Shown in pieces: positions 1 through 5,253 of a DNA stretch of 5,379 nucleotides (the first letter of the stretch is position 1; each line of letters opens with the position of its first letter). The stretch is taken from NCBI GenBank assembly GCA_947628975.1, contig CANRBW010000119.1, positions 1 to 5,379 of the forward strand. The letters are read 5' to 3'. This DNA comes from an uncultured Oscillospiraceae bacterium. GTDB taxonomy: Bacteria > Bacillota > Clostridia > Oscillospirales > Oscillospiraceae. The notes under the pieces are model-generated. The model did not search any database. It had not been told where the DNA came from and was given only the letters and a program-made list of their open reading frames with translations. The translations under genes and the position numbers were made by a program.

Positions 1-1
1 G

Positions 2-871
2 GCCACCGTCATCTGGGGGTCCTCCTTCCTGCTCATGTCCCAGGCGGTGGAAAACATCCCCGTCTTTTTCCTGCTGGCGGTGCGCTTCTCCCTGGGGGCG
101 GCGGCGCTGGCGGCGGTCTTCTGGAAGCGCTGGCGGCGGCTGGACCGGGCCGCGGTACGGGGCGGGATCCTGCTGGGGGCGCTGATGGAGGCGGCCTACA
201 TCTTCCAGACCTACGGCCTGCGGGGGCTGGGCTCCTGGCAGGGCACCACGCCGGGCAAAAACGCCTTCTTCACCGCCGTCTACTGCATCCTGGTCCCCTT
301 CTTCGGCTGGCTCCTCTTCCGCCGGCGGCCCGATCTCTACAACGTGGCCGCGGCGGCGCTGTGCGTGGCCGGGATCGGCCTGGTCTCCCTCAGCGGCCCC
401 CTGGGCCTGGTGGGCGGGGACGTGCTGACCATGCTGGGCGGGGTGATGTTCGCCCTGCACATCCTCATGGTGCCCCGGTGCGCCCAGCGGGCCGACGTGA
501 TCTTGCTCACCGTCCTCCAGTTCGCCACCATGGCCGTCCTCTCCTGGGTGGGGGCGCTGGCGCTGGGGGAGCTGCCCGCCCCCGCCGTGGCGCCGGTGGA
601 CTGGCTGAGGATCGTCTATCTGGCCGTCTTCGCCACCGCCCTGGCCATGCTCTTCCAGAACCTGGGCCAGGCCCACACCCCTCCGGCCACGGCGGCGGTC
701 CTGCTCAGTCTGGAGGCCCCCTTCGGGGTGCTGTTCTCCGTCCTCTTCGGCACGGAGCGGCCCACGGCGTCCATGCTCTGCGGCTTCGCCCTGATCTTCC
801 TGTCCATCCTCCTGTCCGAGACCAAGCCCTCCCTCCGCCGCGGCGGAAAAAAATTCGGGGAGGGGGGTTGA
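2..871 (+). CDS. EamA/DMT-superfamily transporter, 5' end outside window
   Basis: Partial gene: 289 residues are visible, reading from base 2 (ATVIWGSSFLL...) to the TGA at 869-871. The start codon lies upstream of the window; family members usually carry only about 10-20 more residues before the IWGSSF motif, so most of the protein is here. The internal ATG at 35 falls after that conserved motif and is not the real start. The protein is almost entirely hydrophobic helices, as expected for the ten-helix, two-repeat EamA fold. It contains the WGSSF opening, a charged cytoplasmic stretch KRWRRLDR, the TTPGKNAFFTA-LVP segment typical of the first repeat, and a second-repeat ending SLEAPFGVLFSVLFG. 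The family exports or imports small metabolites (amino acids, nucleobases and others) across the cytoplasmic membrane. The substrate cannot be read from the sequence. It ends in a basic tail (LRRGGKK). No terminator separates it from the next promoter, so some read-through into the T-box leader is possible. Confidence 0.9.
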   Translation, partial: ATVIWGSSFLLMSQAVENIPVFFLLAVRFSLGAAALAAVFWKRWRRLDRAAVRGGILLGALMEAAYIFQTYGLRGLGSWQGTTPGKNAFFTAVYCILVPFFGWLLFRRRPDLYNVAAAALCVAGIGLVSLSGPLGLVGGDVLTMLGGVMFALHILMVPRCAQRADVILLTVLQFATMAVLSWVGALALGELPAPAVAPVDWLRIVYLAVFATALAMLFQNLGQAHTPPATAAVLLSLEAPFGVLFSVLFGTERPTASMLCGFALIFLSILLSETKPSLRRGGKKFGEGG

Positions 872-896
872 CAAATGGGGTCGCCCCGTTTATAAT
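868..896 (+). promoter_or_regulatory. Consensus sigma-A promoter of the T-box/importer operon
   Basis: TTGACA at 868-873 and TATAAT at 891-896 match the housekeeping consensus exactly and are separated by 17 bp. The expected transcription start is around 902-904, about 20 nt before the first conserved T-box bases. The -35 box overlaps the TGA stop codon (869-871) of the upstream transporter gene. A full-consensus promoter fits a system whose control is exerted after initiation, by the riboswitch. Confidence 0.9.
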
Positions 897-902
897 TGCG
901 GA

Positions 903-1207
903 TAACAACTTCATCACAATAAACCGATGAGGAAGTAAAGTACCCAGAGTTCAGTCGGGCCATAGCGAGTTCCGGACGGTGGGAGCGGGACGCGCGGCTG
1001 CTGGGGAATGGCCTTCCGAGGGCGGGCTGAACGGCGCGGCGTCCGCCGCGCTCAGTAGTTCCCGACGGGTCCCCTCCCGTTACCACACAGGGCCGGGTAT
1101 GATGGTACCCGGAAGCGAGTGGGCGTCCCCCGGGGCGCCAATTTGGGTGGTATCGCAGAAGCAGACGCTTTTGTCCCAGAGCGGGGCAAGGGCGTTTTTG
1201 TTTTCTT
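903..1207 (+). promoter_or_regulatory. T-box riboswitch leader, predicted tRNA-Trp responsive
   Basis: All parts of a transcriptional T-box can be paired by hand. Stem I: GGAAG 931-935 pairs with CTTCC 1013-1017, and CCCAG 943-947 pairs with CTGGG 1001-1005. They enclose the specifier loop, with TAAAGTA (936-942, containing AGTA) opposite GAATGGC (1006-1012); the specifier is read as TGG, 1009-1011. Higher up, CAGTCG 952-957 pairs with CGGCTG 995-1000. The AGCGAG bulge (964-969) and the GACGGTGGGAG distal loop (975-985) follow. Stem II: CGGGCTGA 1023-1030 pairs with TCAG 1052-1055 and CCCG 1061-1064 around an AGTAGTT bulge, topped by a 7-bp hairpin at 1034-1051. ACGGG/CCCGT (1065-1080) resembles the stem IIA/B element, and its C-rich loop could form a pseudoknot with GGG 1090-1092. 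Stem III is CCGGGTA/TACCCGG (1093-1112). The T-box proper is 1141-1156. Antiterminator: GGG 1145-1147 pairs with CCC 1175-1177 and GCAGAAGC 1155-1162 pairs with GCTTTTGT 1167-1174, around the tRNA-binding bulge 1148-1154. It excludes the terminator hairpin. T-box identity is near certain; Trp specificity is strong inference. Confidence 0.95.
1165..1207 (+). terminator. Intrinsic terminator of the T-box (OFF state)
   Basis: The 13-nt arms at 1165-1177 and 1183-1195 pair along their whole length (several G-U pairs) around a 5-nt loop AGAGC. A U-rich tail (TTTTTGTTTTCTT, 1195-1207) follows. The 5' arm contains all of the 3' strand of the antiterminator (1167-1177), so the two folds cannot coexist. 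Termination here would stop transcription about 65 nt before the first gene of the operon. Confidence 0.93.
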
Positions 1208-1273
1208 CGGCAAACCCCGGCAAGGTTTCGCCCTCCATCTGCCGCCCAAATCAAATTATGGAGGTAATCTCAC

Positions 1274-2440
1274 ATGAAAAACCGTACCCTGTTCCGCAAG
1301 CTCCTCTCCCTGGCCCTGGCGGCCGTGATGGTGCTGGCCCTGGCCGCCTGCGGCGGGACCGAGGAGGCCGCCCCGGCCACCGACGCCCCCGCCACTGACG
1401 CTCCCGCCACCGACGCCCCCGCCGCCGACGCTCCCGACGCCCCCGCCGCCCTGGCCCTGGAGTCCCAGGTGGTGGGCGACCCCGCCGGCGAGACCTACAA
1501 GGTGGGCGTGTGCAACTATGTGGACGACGCCTCGCTCAACCAGATCGTCTCCAACATCCTCTCCCAACTGGACGCGGTGGGCAAGGACCGGGGGGTGGCC
1601 TTCGACGTGTACTATGACAACTGCAACGCCGACGCCGCCGTCCTCAACCAGATCATCGCCAACTTCATGGCGGACGATGTGGACCTGATGGTGGGCGTGG
1701 CCACCCCCGTGGCCATGGCCATGCAGGCCGCCACGCTGGAGGATCCCATCCCGGTGATCTTCTCCGCCGTGTCCGACCCGGTGGGCGCGGATCTGGTGGA
1801 CAGCGTCGAGGCCCCTGGCGCCAACATCACCGGCACCAGCGACTATCTGAACACCGACGCTGTGATGAACCTGATCTTCGCCGCCGACCCTGACGCGGAC
1901 AAGATCGGCTTCCTCTACGACCTGGGTCAGGACTCCTCCACCACCGCCATCGCCGACGCCAAGAAGTTCCTGGACGACAAGGGCGTGGAGTATGTGGAGC
2001 GCAACGGCTCCACCGTGGCCGACATCATGCTGGCCGCCGACGCGCTGGTGGCGGACGGGGTGGACGCCATCTTCACCCCCTCCGACAACAGCATCATGAC
2101 CGCCGAGCTGTCCATCTACGAGAAGTTCAGCCAGGCCGGCATCCCCCACTACACCGGGGCTGACTCCTTCGCCCTCAACGGCGCCTTCCTGGGCTACGGC
2201 GTGGACTACGCCAACCTGGGCGTGGAGACCGCCAACATGGTGGCCCAGGTCCTGCTGGACGGGGCCGACCCCGCCACCCTGGGCGTGATGACCTTCGACA
2301 ACGGCACCGCCACCATCAACACCGAGACCTGCGCCGCCCTGGGCCTGGACCTGGAGACGGTGAAGGCCGCCTTCACCCCCTTCTGCACCAAGGTGCAGGA
2401 GATCACCACCGCCGAGTCCTTTGAGGATATTGGCGCCTGA
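1274..2440 (+). CDS. trpX: ABC transporter substrate-binding lipoprotein, TrpX type
   Basis: Extracellular, lipid-anchored solute-binding protein that captures the ligand and delivers it to the permease. At 388 aa it starts at ATG 1274, with GGAGGT at 1260-1265, 8 nt upstream. A signal peptide (basic MKNRTLFRK, then a hydrophobic run) ends in the lipobox LAAC with the anchor cysteine at residue 26. Residues 35-57 are a low-complexity Ala-Thr-Asp-Pro linker built from four 15-bp DNA repeats. The ligand-binding domain runs from about residue 75 to 385 (VGVCNYVDDASLNQIV start) and has the motifs of the ABC_sub_bind family (PF04392): VATPVAMAMQ (142-151), FSAVSDPVGA (163-172) and NITGTSD (184-190). 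This family includes the tryptophan-binding TrpX proteins. The protein contains no tryptophan. It is the first gene after the T-box, followed by permease and ATPase genes. Family identity is firm; the tryptophan ligand is inferred from the riboswitch and operon type. Another aromatic amino acid remains possible. Confidence 0.88.
   Translation: MKNRTLFRKLLSLALAAVMVLALAACGGTEEAAPATDAPATDAPATDAPAADAPDAPAALALESQVVGDPAGETYKVGVCNYVDDASLNQIVSNILSQLDAVGKDRGVAFDVYYDNCNADAAVLNQIIANFMADDVDLMVGVATPVAMAMQAATLEDPIPVIFSAVSDPVGADLVDSVEAPGANITGTSDYLNTDAVMNLIFAADPDADKIGFLYDLGQDSSTTAIADAKKFLDDKGVEYVERNGSTVADIMLAADALVADGVDAIFTPSDNSIMTAELSIYEKFSQAGIPHYTGADSFALNGAFLGYGVDYANLGVETANMVAQVLLDGADPATLGVMTFDNGTATINTETCAALGLDLETVKAAFTPFCTKVQEITTAESFEDIGA
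1376..1444 (+). repeat. 15-bp tandem repeat encoding the (ATDAP)n linker
   Basis: Four tandem 15-bp units (1376-1390, 1391-1405, 1406-1420, 1421-1435), each close to GCCACCGACGCCCCC, encode ATDAP-ATDAP-ATDAP-AADAP. A shortened DAP unit follows at 1436-1444. Codons alternate in the third position (ACC/ACT, GCC/GCT, CCC), so the copies are not identical. This forms the flexible spacer between the lipid-anchored cysteine and the folded binding domain. Copy number is likely to vary between strains. Confidence 0.85.
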
Positions 2441-2455
2441 AACGCGCAAACTGAC

Positions 2456-2483
2456 GGGGGATAGGGCCGCGGCCCTATCCCCC
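2456..2483. repeat. Perfect 28-bp palindrome between binding-protein and permease genes
   Basis: The half-site GGGGGATAGGGCCG is followed directly by its exact reverse complement. In RNA it would form a hairpin of about 12 bp with a tight loop, 16 nt after the binding-protein stop codon and ending 27 nt before the permease start. There is no run of T after it (CGGCCATTTCTTCTG follows), so it is not a standard intrinsic terminator. A hairpin here in an importer operon is commonly an mRNA-processing or 3'-protecting element that lets the binding protein be made in excess over the membrane parts. That role is inferred. Confidence 0.8.
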
Positions 2484-2510
2484 GGCCATTTCTTCTGAGG
2501 AGGTCCCTGT

Positions 2511-3440
2511 ATGCTGACTGTCGCCACGACCGCCCTGGAGCTGGGGCTGGTCTACGCCCTGACGGTGCTGGCTCTGTTTTTGAGCTACTCCATGCTCAAC
2601 GTCTGCGACCTGTCCACCGACGGCTGCTTCACCCTGGGCGCCGCGGTGGGCGCGGTGGTGGCGGTGTCGGGCCACCCCAGCCTGTCCCTGCCGGCGGCCA
2701 TGGGGGCGGGGATGCTCTCCGGGCTGGTCACCGCCCTGCTCCAGACCAAGATGGGCATCAACAGCCTGTTGGCCGGCATCATCGTCAGCACCGGGCTGTA
2801 CTCGGTGAACATGGCGGTGCTGGACGGATCGCCCCTGATGAACATGAACAAGACCCCCACCGTCTTCACCGCCGCGCGGGACTTCCTGGCTGGTACGCCC
2901 CTGGCCCCCTTTTCCGACATCCTGGTGGGGGCGGTGGCCGTCGCACTGGTGATCGTCGTCCTCACCCTCTTTTTGAACACCCGGCTGGGCCTGGCCATCC
3001 GGGCCACCGGCGACAACCCGGACATGGTCCGCTCCTCCTCCATCAACCCCTCCTTCACCACCATCGTGGGCCTGTGCGTGTCCAACGCCTTCACCGCCCT
3101 GTCCGGCTGTCTGCTGGGCCAGATGCAGAAGTCGGTGGACGTGGCCAGCATCGGCCAGGGGGTGGTGACCATCGCCCTGGCCTCCCTGCTCATCGGCAGC
3201 ACCCTGCTGGGCCGGGGGCCCATCGCCCTGCGGGCCTTTGGGATGGTGGTGGGGTCCTTCCTGTTCCGGCTGGTGTACGCCGTGGCCCTGCGGCTGCATA
3301 TGCCCGCCTTCATGCTCAAGCTGGTGTCTTCGGTGATCGTGGTGCTGGCCCTGGCCATCCCCTACTTCAAGACCCGTCTGCCCGCCCTGCGGCGGCGGCT
3401 GAGCTACCGCTCCGCGGCGGAAGAGAAGGAGGCGGTCTGA
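2511..3440 (+). CDS. trpY: ABC transporter permease, TrpY type
   Basis: Integral membrane subunit that forms the translocation path of the importer. It has 309 aa, from ATG 2511 with GGAGGT at 2499-2504 (6-nt spacing) to TGA 3438-3440. The sequence is nearly continuous hydrophobic helices, probably eight or nine. It belongs to the BPD_transp_2 permease type (PF02653, the branched-chain amino acid/LivH-like fold). The DLSTDGCFTLGA stretch (33-44) corresponds to the conserved D-L-x-x-D-G-x-F-x-L-G-A segment of this subfamily. GLYSVNMAVLDG comes after the fourth helix, and the cytoplasmic ATGDNPDMVRSSSIN loop (165-179) is the likely coupling contact with the ATPase. A positively charged tail (LPALRRRLSYRS) lies on the cytoplasmic side. 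There is no tryptophan residue, which is unusual for a membrane protein of this size. The ATPase gene follows after 1 nt, so the two are very probably translationally coupled. Confidence 0.9.
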   Translation: MLTVATTALELGLVYALTVLALFLSYSMLNVCDLSTDGCFTLGAAVGAVVAVSGHPSLSLPAAMGAGMLSGLVTALLQTKMGINSLLAGIIVSTGLYSVNMAVLDGSPLMNMNKTPTVFTAARDFLAGTPLAPFSDILVGAVAVALVIVVLTLFLNTRLGLAIRATGDNPDMVRSSSINPSFTTIVGLCVSNAFTALSGCLLGQMQKSVDVASIGQGVVTIALASLLIGSTLLGRGPIALRAFGMVVGSFLFRLVYAVALRLHMPAFMLKLVSSVIVVLALAIPYFKTRLPALRRRLSYRSAAEEKEAV

Positions 3441-3441
3441 G

Positions 3442-4227
3442 ATGCTGAAGCTCTCCCACCTCTCCAAGGCCTTCAACCCCGGCACGGTGAGCGAGAAAAA
3501 GGCCCTCACCGACCTCTCCCTCCACCTGGCCCCCGGGGATTTCGTCACCATCATCGGCTCCAACGGGGCGGGCAAGTCCACCCTGTTCAACGCCATCGCC
3601 GGGGACTTTATGACCGACCAGGGCTCCATCGTCCTGGACGGCCGGGACATCACCTTCCTCCCCTCTTACAAGCGCTCCAAGTCCATCGGCCGGCTGTTCC
3701 AGGACCCCATGCGGGGCTCCGCCCCCCATATGACCATCGAGGAGAACCTGTCCATGGCCTCCGGCCGGGGGGGCTGGCTCAGCCACATCACCCGCGCTGA
3801 CCGGGCCGCCTTCCGGGAGCGGCTGGCCCTGCTGGACATGGGCCTGGAGGACCGGCTGCGCCAGCCGGTGGGCCTGCTCTCCGGCGGACAGCGCCAGGCG
3901 CTGACCTTGCTGATGGCCACCTTCTGCCCCCCCAAGCTGCTGCTGCTGGACGAGCACACCGCGGCCCTGGACCCCGCCACGGCGGAGAAGGTGCTGGAGA
4001 TCACCAAAAACGTGGTGAGCGAGCACAAGATCACCACCCTGATGGTCACCCACAATATGCACCAGGCCCTGGAGCTGGGCAACCGCACCCTGATGATGGA
4101 CGACGGGCGGATCGTCCTGGACGTGGCCGGGGAGACCCGCCGGACCATGACGGTCAACGACCTGCTGGACCAGTTCCACCAGCGCGCGGGCAAGGCCCTG
4201 GACAACGACCGCATCCTCCTGTCCTGA
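3442..4227 (+). CDS. trpZ: ABC transporter ATP-binding protein, TrpZ type
   Basis: Cytoplasmic ATPase that drives the importer. It has 261 aa, with ATG 3442 one base after the permease stop; its ribosome site AAGGAGG (3426-3432) lies inside the permease gene. All nucleotide-binding motifs are intact: Walker A GSNGAGKST (39-47), Q-loop FQDP (Q87), signature LSGGQRQ (146-152), Walker B LLLLDE (166-171, catalytic E171), D-loop ALD (175-177) and switch histidine MVTHN (H204). HNMHQALELGNR after the switch histidine is characteristic of ATPases paired with PF04392 binding proteins. The only tryptophan encoded in the whole operon is W112 here. The protein ends with a C-terminal segment (TVNDLLDQFHQ) common in this group. 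ABC ATPase identity is certain; the TrpZ name depends on the operon context and the Trp reading of the T-box. Confidence 0.92.
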   Translation: MLKLSHLSKAFNPGTVSEKKALTDLSLHLAPGDFVTIIGSNGAGKSTLFNAIAGDFMTDQGSIVLDGRDITFLPSYKRSKSIGRLFQDPMRGSAPHMTIEENLSMASGRGGWLSHITRADRAAFRERLALLDMGLEDRLRQPVGLLSGGQRQALTLLMATFCPPKLLLLDEHTAALDPATAEKVLEITKNVVSEHKITTLMVTHNMHQALELGNRTLMMDDGRIVLDVAGETRRTMTVNDLLDQFHQRAGKALDNDRILLS

Positions 4228-4298
4228 CCCGCCGGCCCCCGGAGGAGAAACAGCGGCGCGCGCCTGGCCCGAAAACTCCGCAGTCCTTTTTTGACAGA

Positions 4299-4338
4299 CA
4301 AGCGGCCCGGTGTTCCCATAGGAACACCGGGCCGCTTG
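4299..4338. terminator. 18-bp perfect hairpin between converging units (possible bidirectional terminator)
   Basis: Arms 4299-4316 and 4321-4338 are exactly complementary around the loop CATA. The hairpin lies 71 nt after the ATPase stop codon and 54 nt after the end of the phosphatidyltransferase gene read on the other strand, where a shared terminator is expected. However, neither strand has a proper U-tract after the hairpin. The plus strand continues GCCGCTATCC and reaches five T only at 4362-4366. The minus strand continues GTCTGTC and then a run of A. The six T at 4287-4292 precede the hairpin on the plus strand. The structure is certain, the terminator role likely but unproven. Confidence 0.6.
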
Positions 4339-4368
4339 CCGCTATCCGCGGCGGCGCGGGCTTTTTCT

Positions 4369-4386
4369 GTCGCCGTCGCCGTCGCC
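4369..4386. repeat. Short 6-bp tandem repeat (GTCGCC x3)
   Basis: Three exact copies of GTCGCC (4369-4374, 4375-4380, 4381-4386) are followed by the partial GCCGC, in the space just after the stop codon of the minus-strand gene. It is a minor low-complexity tract with no evident function and a possible site of slippage. Confidence 0.7.
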
Positions 4387-4392
4387 GCCGCT

Positions 4393-4995
4393 CTACCGCT
4401 CCTTCTTGCTCTGGAGGGCGTCCTTCTTGCTCTTGTAGGCGTCCCGGAGGAGACGGCCCAGGGAGATGACCTCGCCGCCGTAGCGGCGGTTATAGATGTG
4501 GATAACCAGCTCCTCCACCCCGGCCAGGGTGGCCACCGCGCAGAACACGGCGAAGTACACCGGCGCGAAGGGGGTCCGGACCAGGTAGGCGGAGACGAAG
4601 ATCAACAGCCCGCTGAGCTTGTTGAGCATGGTGTGGAGCGAGGGGAAACGGTGGAACTTCAAAAAGGCGAACAGATAGATGCCGATGCGGAAGATCAGAA
4701 TGCCCACCGCCCACCACCAGCACCAGGGCAGGAGGATGTCCTCCCGCCAGACGATGGGGATCAGACGCAGGACCATCACGGTGTAAAAGCTCATATCGGC
4801 CACGCTGTCCAGCCGCGCCCCGAAGTCCCCGGAGGTCTTGGTGTGCCGGGCCACCGGCCCGTCCAGGGCGTCGCTGAGGCCGCAGAGAGTATAGACGACG
4901 TAGAACGGGATGGACAGCGGCTCCAAAAAGACCAGGGCCACCGCCCCCGCCAGACGGAATATCGTCAGACAGTTGGCAAGTGTGACCTTCTTCAT
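4393..4995 (-). CDS. CDP-alcohol phosphatidyltransferase family membrane enzyme
   Basis: A 200-aa integral membrane enzyme that transfers a phosphatidyl group from a CDP-linked lipid to an alcohol, a step in phospholipid synthesis. The complete family signature is present: D45-G-x2-A49-R50-x8-G59-x3-D63-x3-D67, preceded by D42. This holds all the metal- and CDP-binding residues. The start MKKVTLANCLTIFRL is the usual N-terminal opening of the family, and about five or six helices follow. A second conserved-looking stretch is FHRFPSLHTMLNKLSG. Length is normal for PgsA-like enzymes, but this sequence is not a clear PgsA, so the acceptor (glycerol phosphate or another alcohol) is left open. The frame stays open upstream to 5250, but a promoter lies inside that extension and its composition is unlike a protein. 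ATG 4995 is therefore chosen. The best ribosome site, GGAGGGAGGG on the minus strand, ends 14 nt before the ATG, which is farther than usual. Confidence 0.88.
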   Translation of the reverse strand: MKKVTLANCLTIFRLAGAVALVFLEPLSIPFYVVYTLCGLSDALDGPVARHTKTSGDFGARLDSVADMSFYTVMVLRLIPIVWREDILLPWCWWWAVGILIFRIGIYLFAFLKFHRFPSLHTMLNKLSGLLIFVSAYLVRTPFAPVYFAVFCAVATLAGVEELVIHIYNRRYGGEVISLGRLLRDAYKSKKDALQSKKER

Positions 4996-5029
4996 GGCGG
5001 TTCGCCTGTCCCTCCCTCCGGGCCGCGGC

Positions 5030-5051
5030 GGCGCCGCCCCGCGGCGGCGCC
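5030..5051 (-). repeat. GC-only hairpin in the 5' UTR of the phosphatidyltransferase gene
   Basis: Nine-base arms GGCGCCGCC (5030-5038) and GGCGGCGCC (5043-5051) form a pure G-C stem with a 4-nt loop. The same area holds a 13-bp direct repeat, CCGCGGCGGCGCC (5023-5035 and 5039-5051). It lies in the leader between the predicted transcription start (about 5061) and the ribosome site, so it could fold in the mRNA just upstream of translation initiation. No known riboswitch or protein-binding leader is recognised. Confidence 0.65.
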
Positions 5052-5067
5052 CTTCCGGCCATGGTTT

Positions 5068-5096
5068 ATCATACCACCACCCGCCCCATCCGTCAA
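5068..5096 (-). promoter_or_regulatory. Sigma-A promoter of the phosphatidyltransferase gene
   Basis: On the minus strand TTGACG (5096-5091) and TATGAT (5073-5068) are separated by 17 bp, one mismatch from consensus in each box. The start of transcription should fall near 5061, giving a 5' UTR of about 65 nt to ATG 4995. The promoter is divergent from the tRNA promoter, with about 100 bp between the two -35 boxes. Confidence 0.8.
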
Positions 5097-5175
5097 CAGA
5101 AAAGGTGAAATCTTCCCCCTCCCCCGCCCCGGCTCCCCCAGGGCCGGGGACCTCGCCCTCCGGATTTTTCCCAGG

Positions 5176-5222
5176 AAAGTTTGGAAAAAGGTGTTGACAA
5201 TCCCAGGGGCTTTTAGTATAAT
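5176..5222 (+). promoter_or_regulatory. Consensus promoter of the tRNA cluster
   Basis: TTGACA at 5194-5199 and TATAAT at 5217-5222, with 17 bp between, match the sigma-A consensus exactly. The segment directly upstream (GAAAGTTTGGAAAAAG, 5175-5190) is A/T-rich in a very GC-rich surrounding and resembles an UP element, as is common for stable-RNA promoters. Transcription should begin near 5229, about 25 nt before the first tRNA. Confidence 0.9.
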
Positions 5223-5253
5223 AATCAACGCCGTTTGAATGACGACGCAACAG

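Noticed and set aside
895..908. Resemblance to the E. coli lac operator (GCGGATAACAA, 898-908) just after the -10 box
   Set aside because: Only half of the operator is matched, there is no dyad symmetry around it, and the T-box already accounts for control. Probably chance.
1009..1012. Reading the specifier as GGC (Gly) rather than TGG (Trp)
   Set aside because: GGC (1010-1012) would abut the lower helix with no following base, and tRNA-Gly usually has U73, which cannot pair with the U in the UGGU bulge. A Gly reading also does not fit the transporter family or the Trp avoidance.
1212..1228. Small hairpin AAACC/GGTTT after the T-box terminator
   Set aside because: Only 5 bp with a 7-nt loop and no U-tract; too weak to call.
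979..1398. Open frame across the T-box leader
   Set aside because: The region is explained by paired RNA structure; the frame overlaps the start of the binding-protein gene out of frame and has no ribosome site.
1256..2527. Long open frame on the minus strand opposite the binding-protein gene
   Set aside because: Its product is Gly/His/Val-rich low-complexity sequence, the usual antisense shadow of a GC-rich gene, with no ribosome site.
2475..4179. Long minus-strand open frames opposite the permease and ATPase genes
   Set aside because: Gln/Gly/His-rich or Arg/Ser-rich products without domains; both plus-strand genes carry full family motifs.
4255..4264. GGCGCGCGCC palindrome as a terminator of the importer operon
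   Set aside because: It has no loop and is over 20 nt from the T run at 4287-4292.
4291..4296. TTGACA that could be a -35 box after the ATPase gene
   Set aside because: No acceptable -10 box at 16-18 bp (the sequence there is inside the GC-rich hairpin) and no plus-strand gene follows.
4291..5238. Plus-strand open frame of 315 codons opposite the phosphatidyltransferase
   Set aside because: Its composition (Asp/Gln/His/Pro-rich) is that of an antisense frame; it runs through the hairpin at 4299-4338 and through promoter sequence, while the minus strand has the exact CDP-alcohol transferase motif.
4996..5250. N-terminal extension of the phosphatidyltransferase to 285 aa
   Set aside because: The extension spans the predicted promoter and GC hairpin, is Gly/Pro/Arg-rich without family resemblance, and nearly reaches the tRNA gene.
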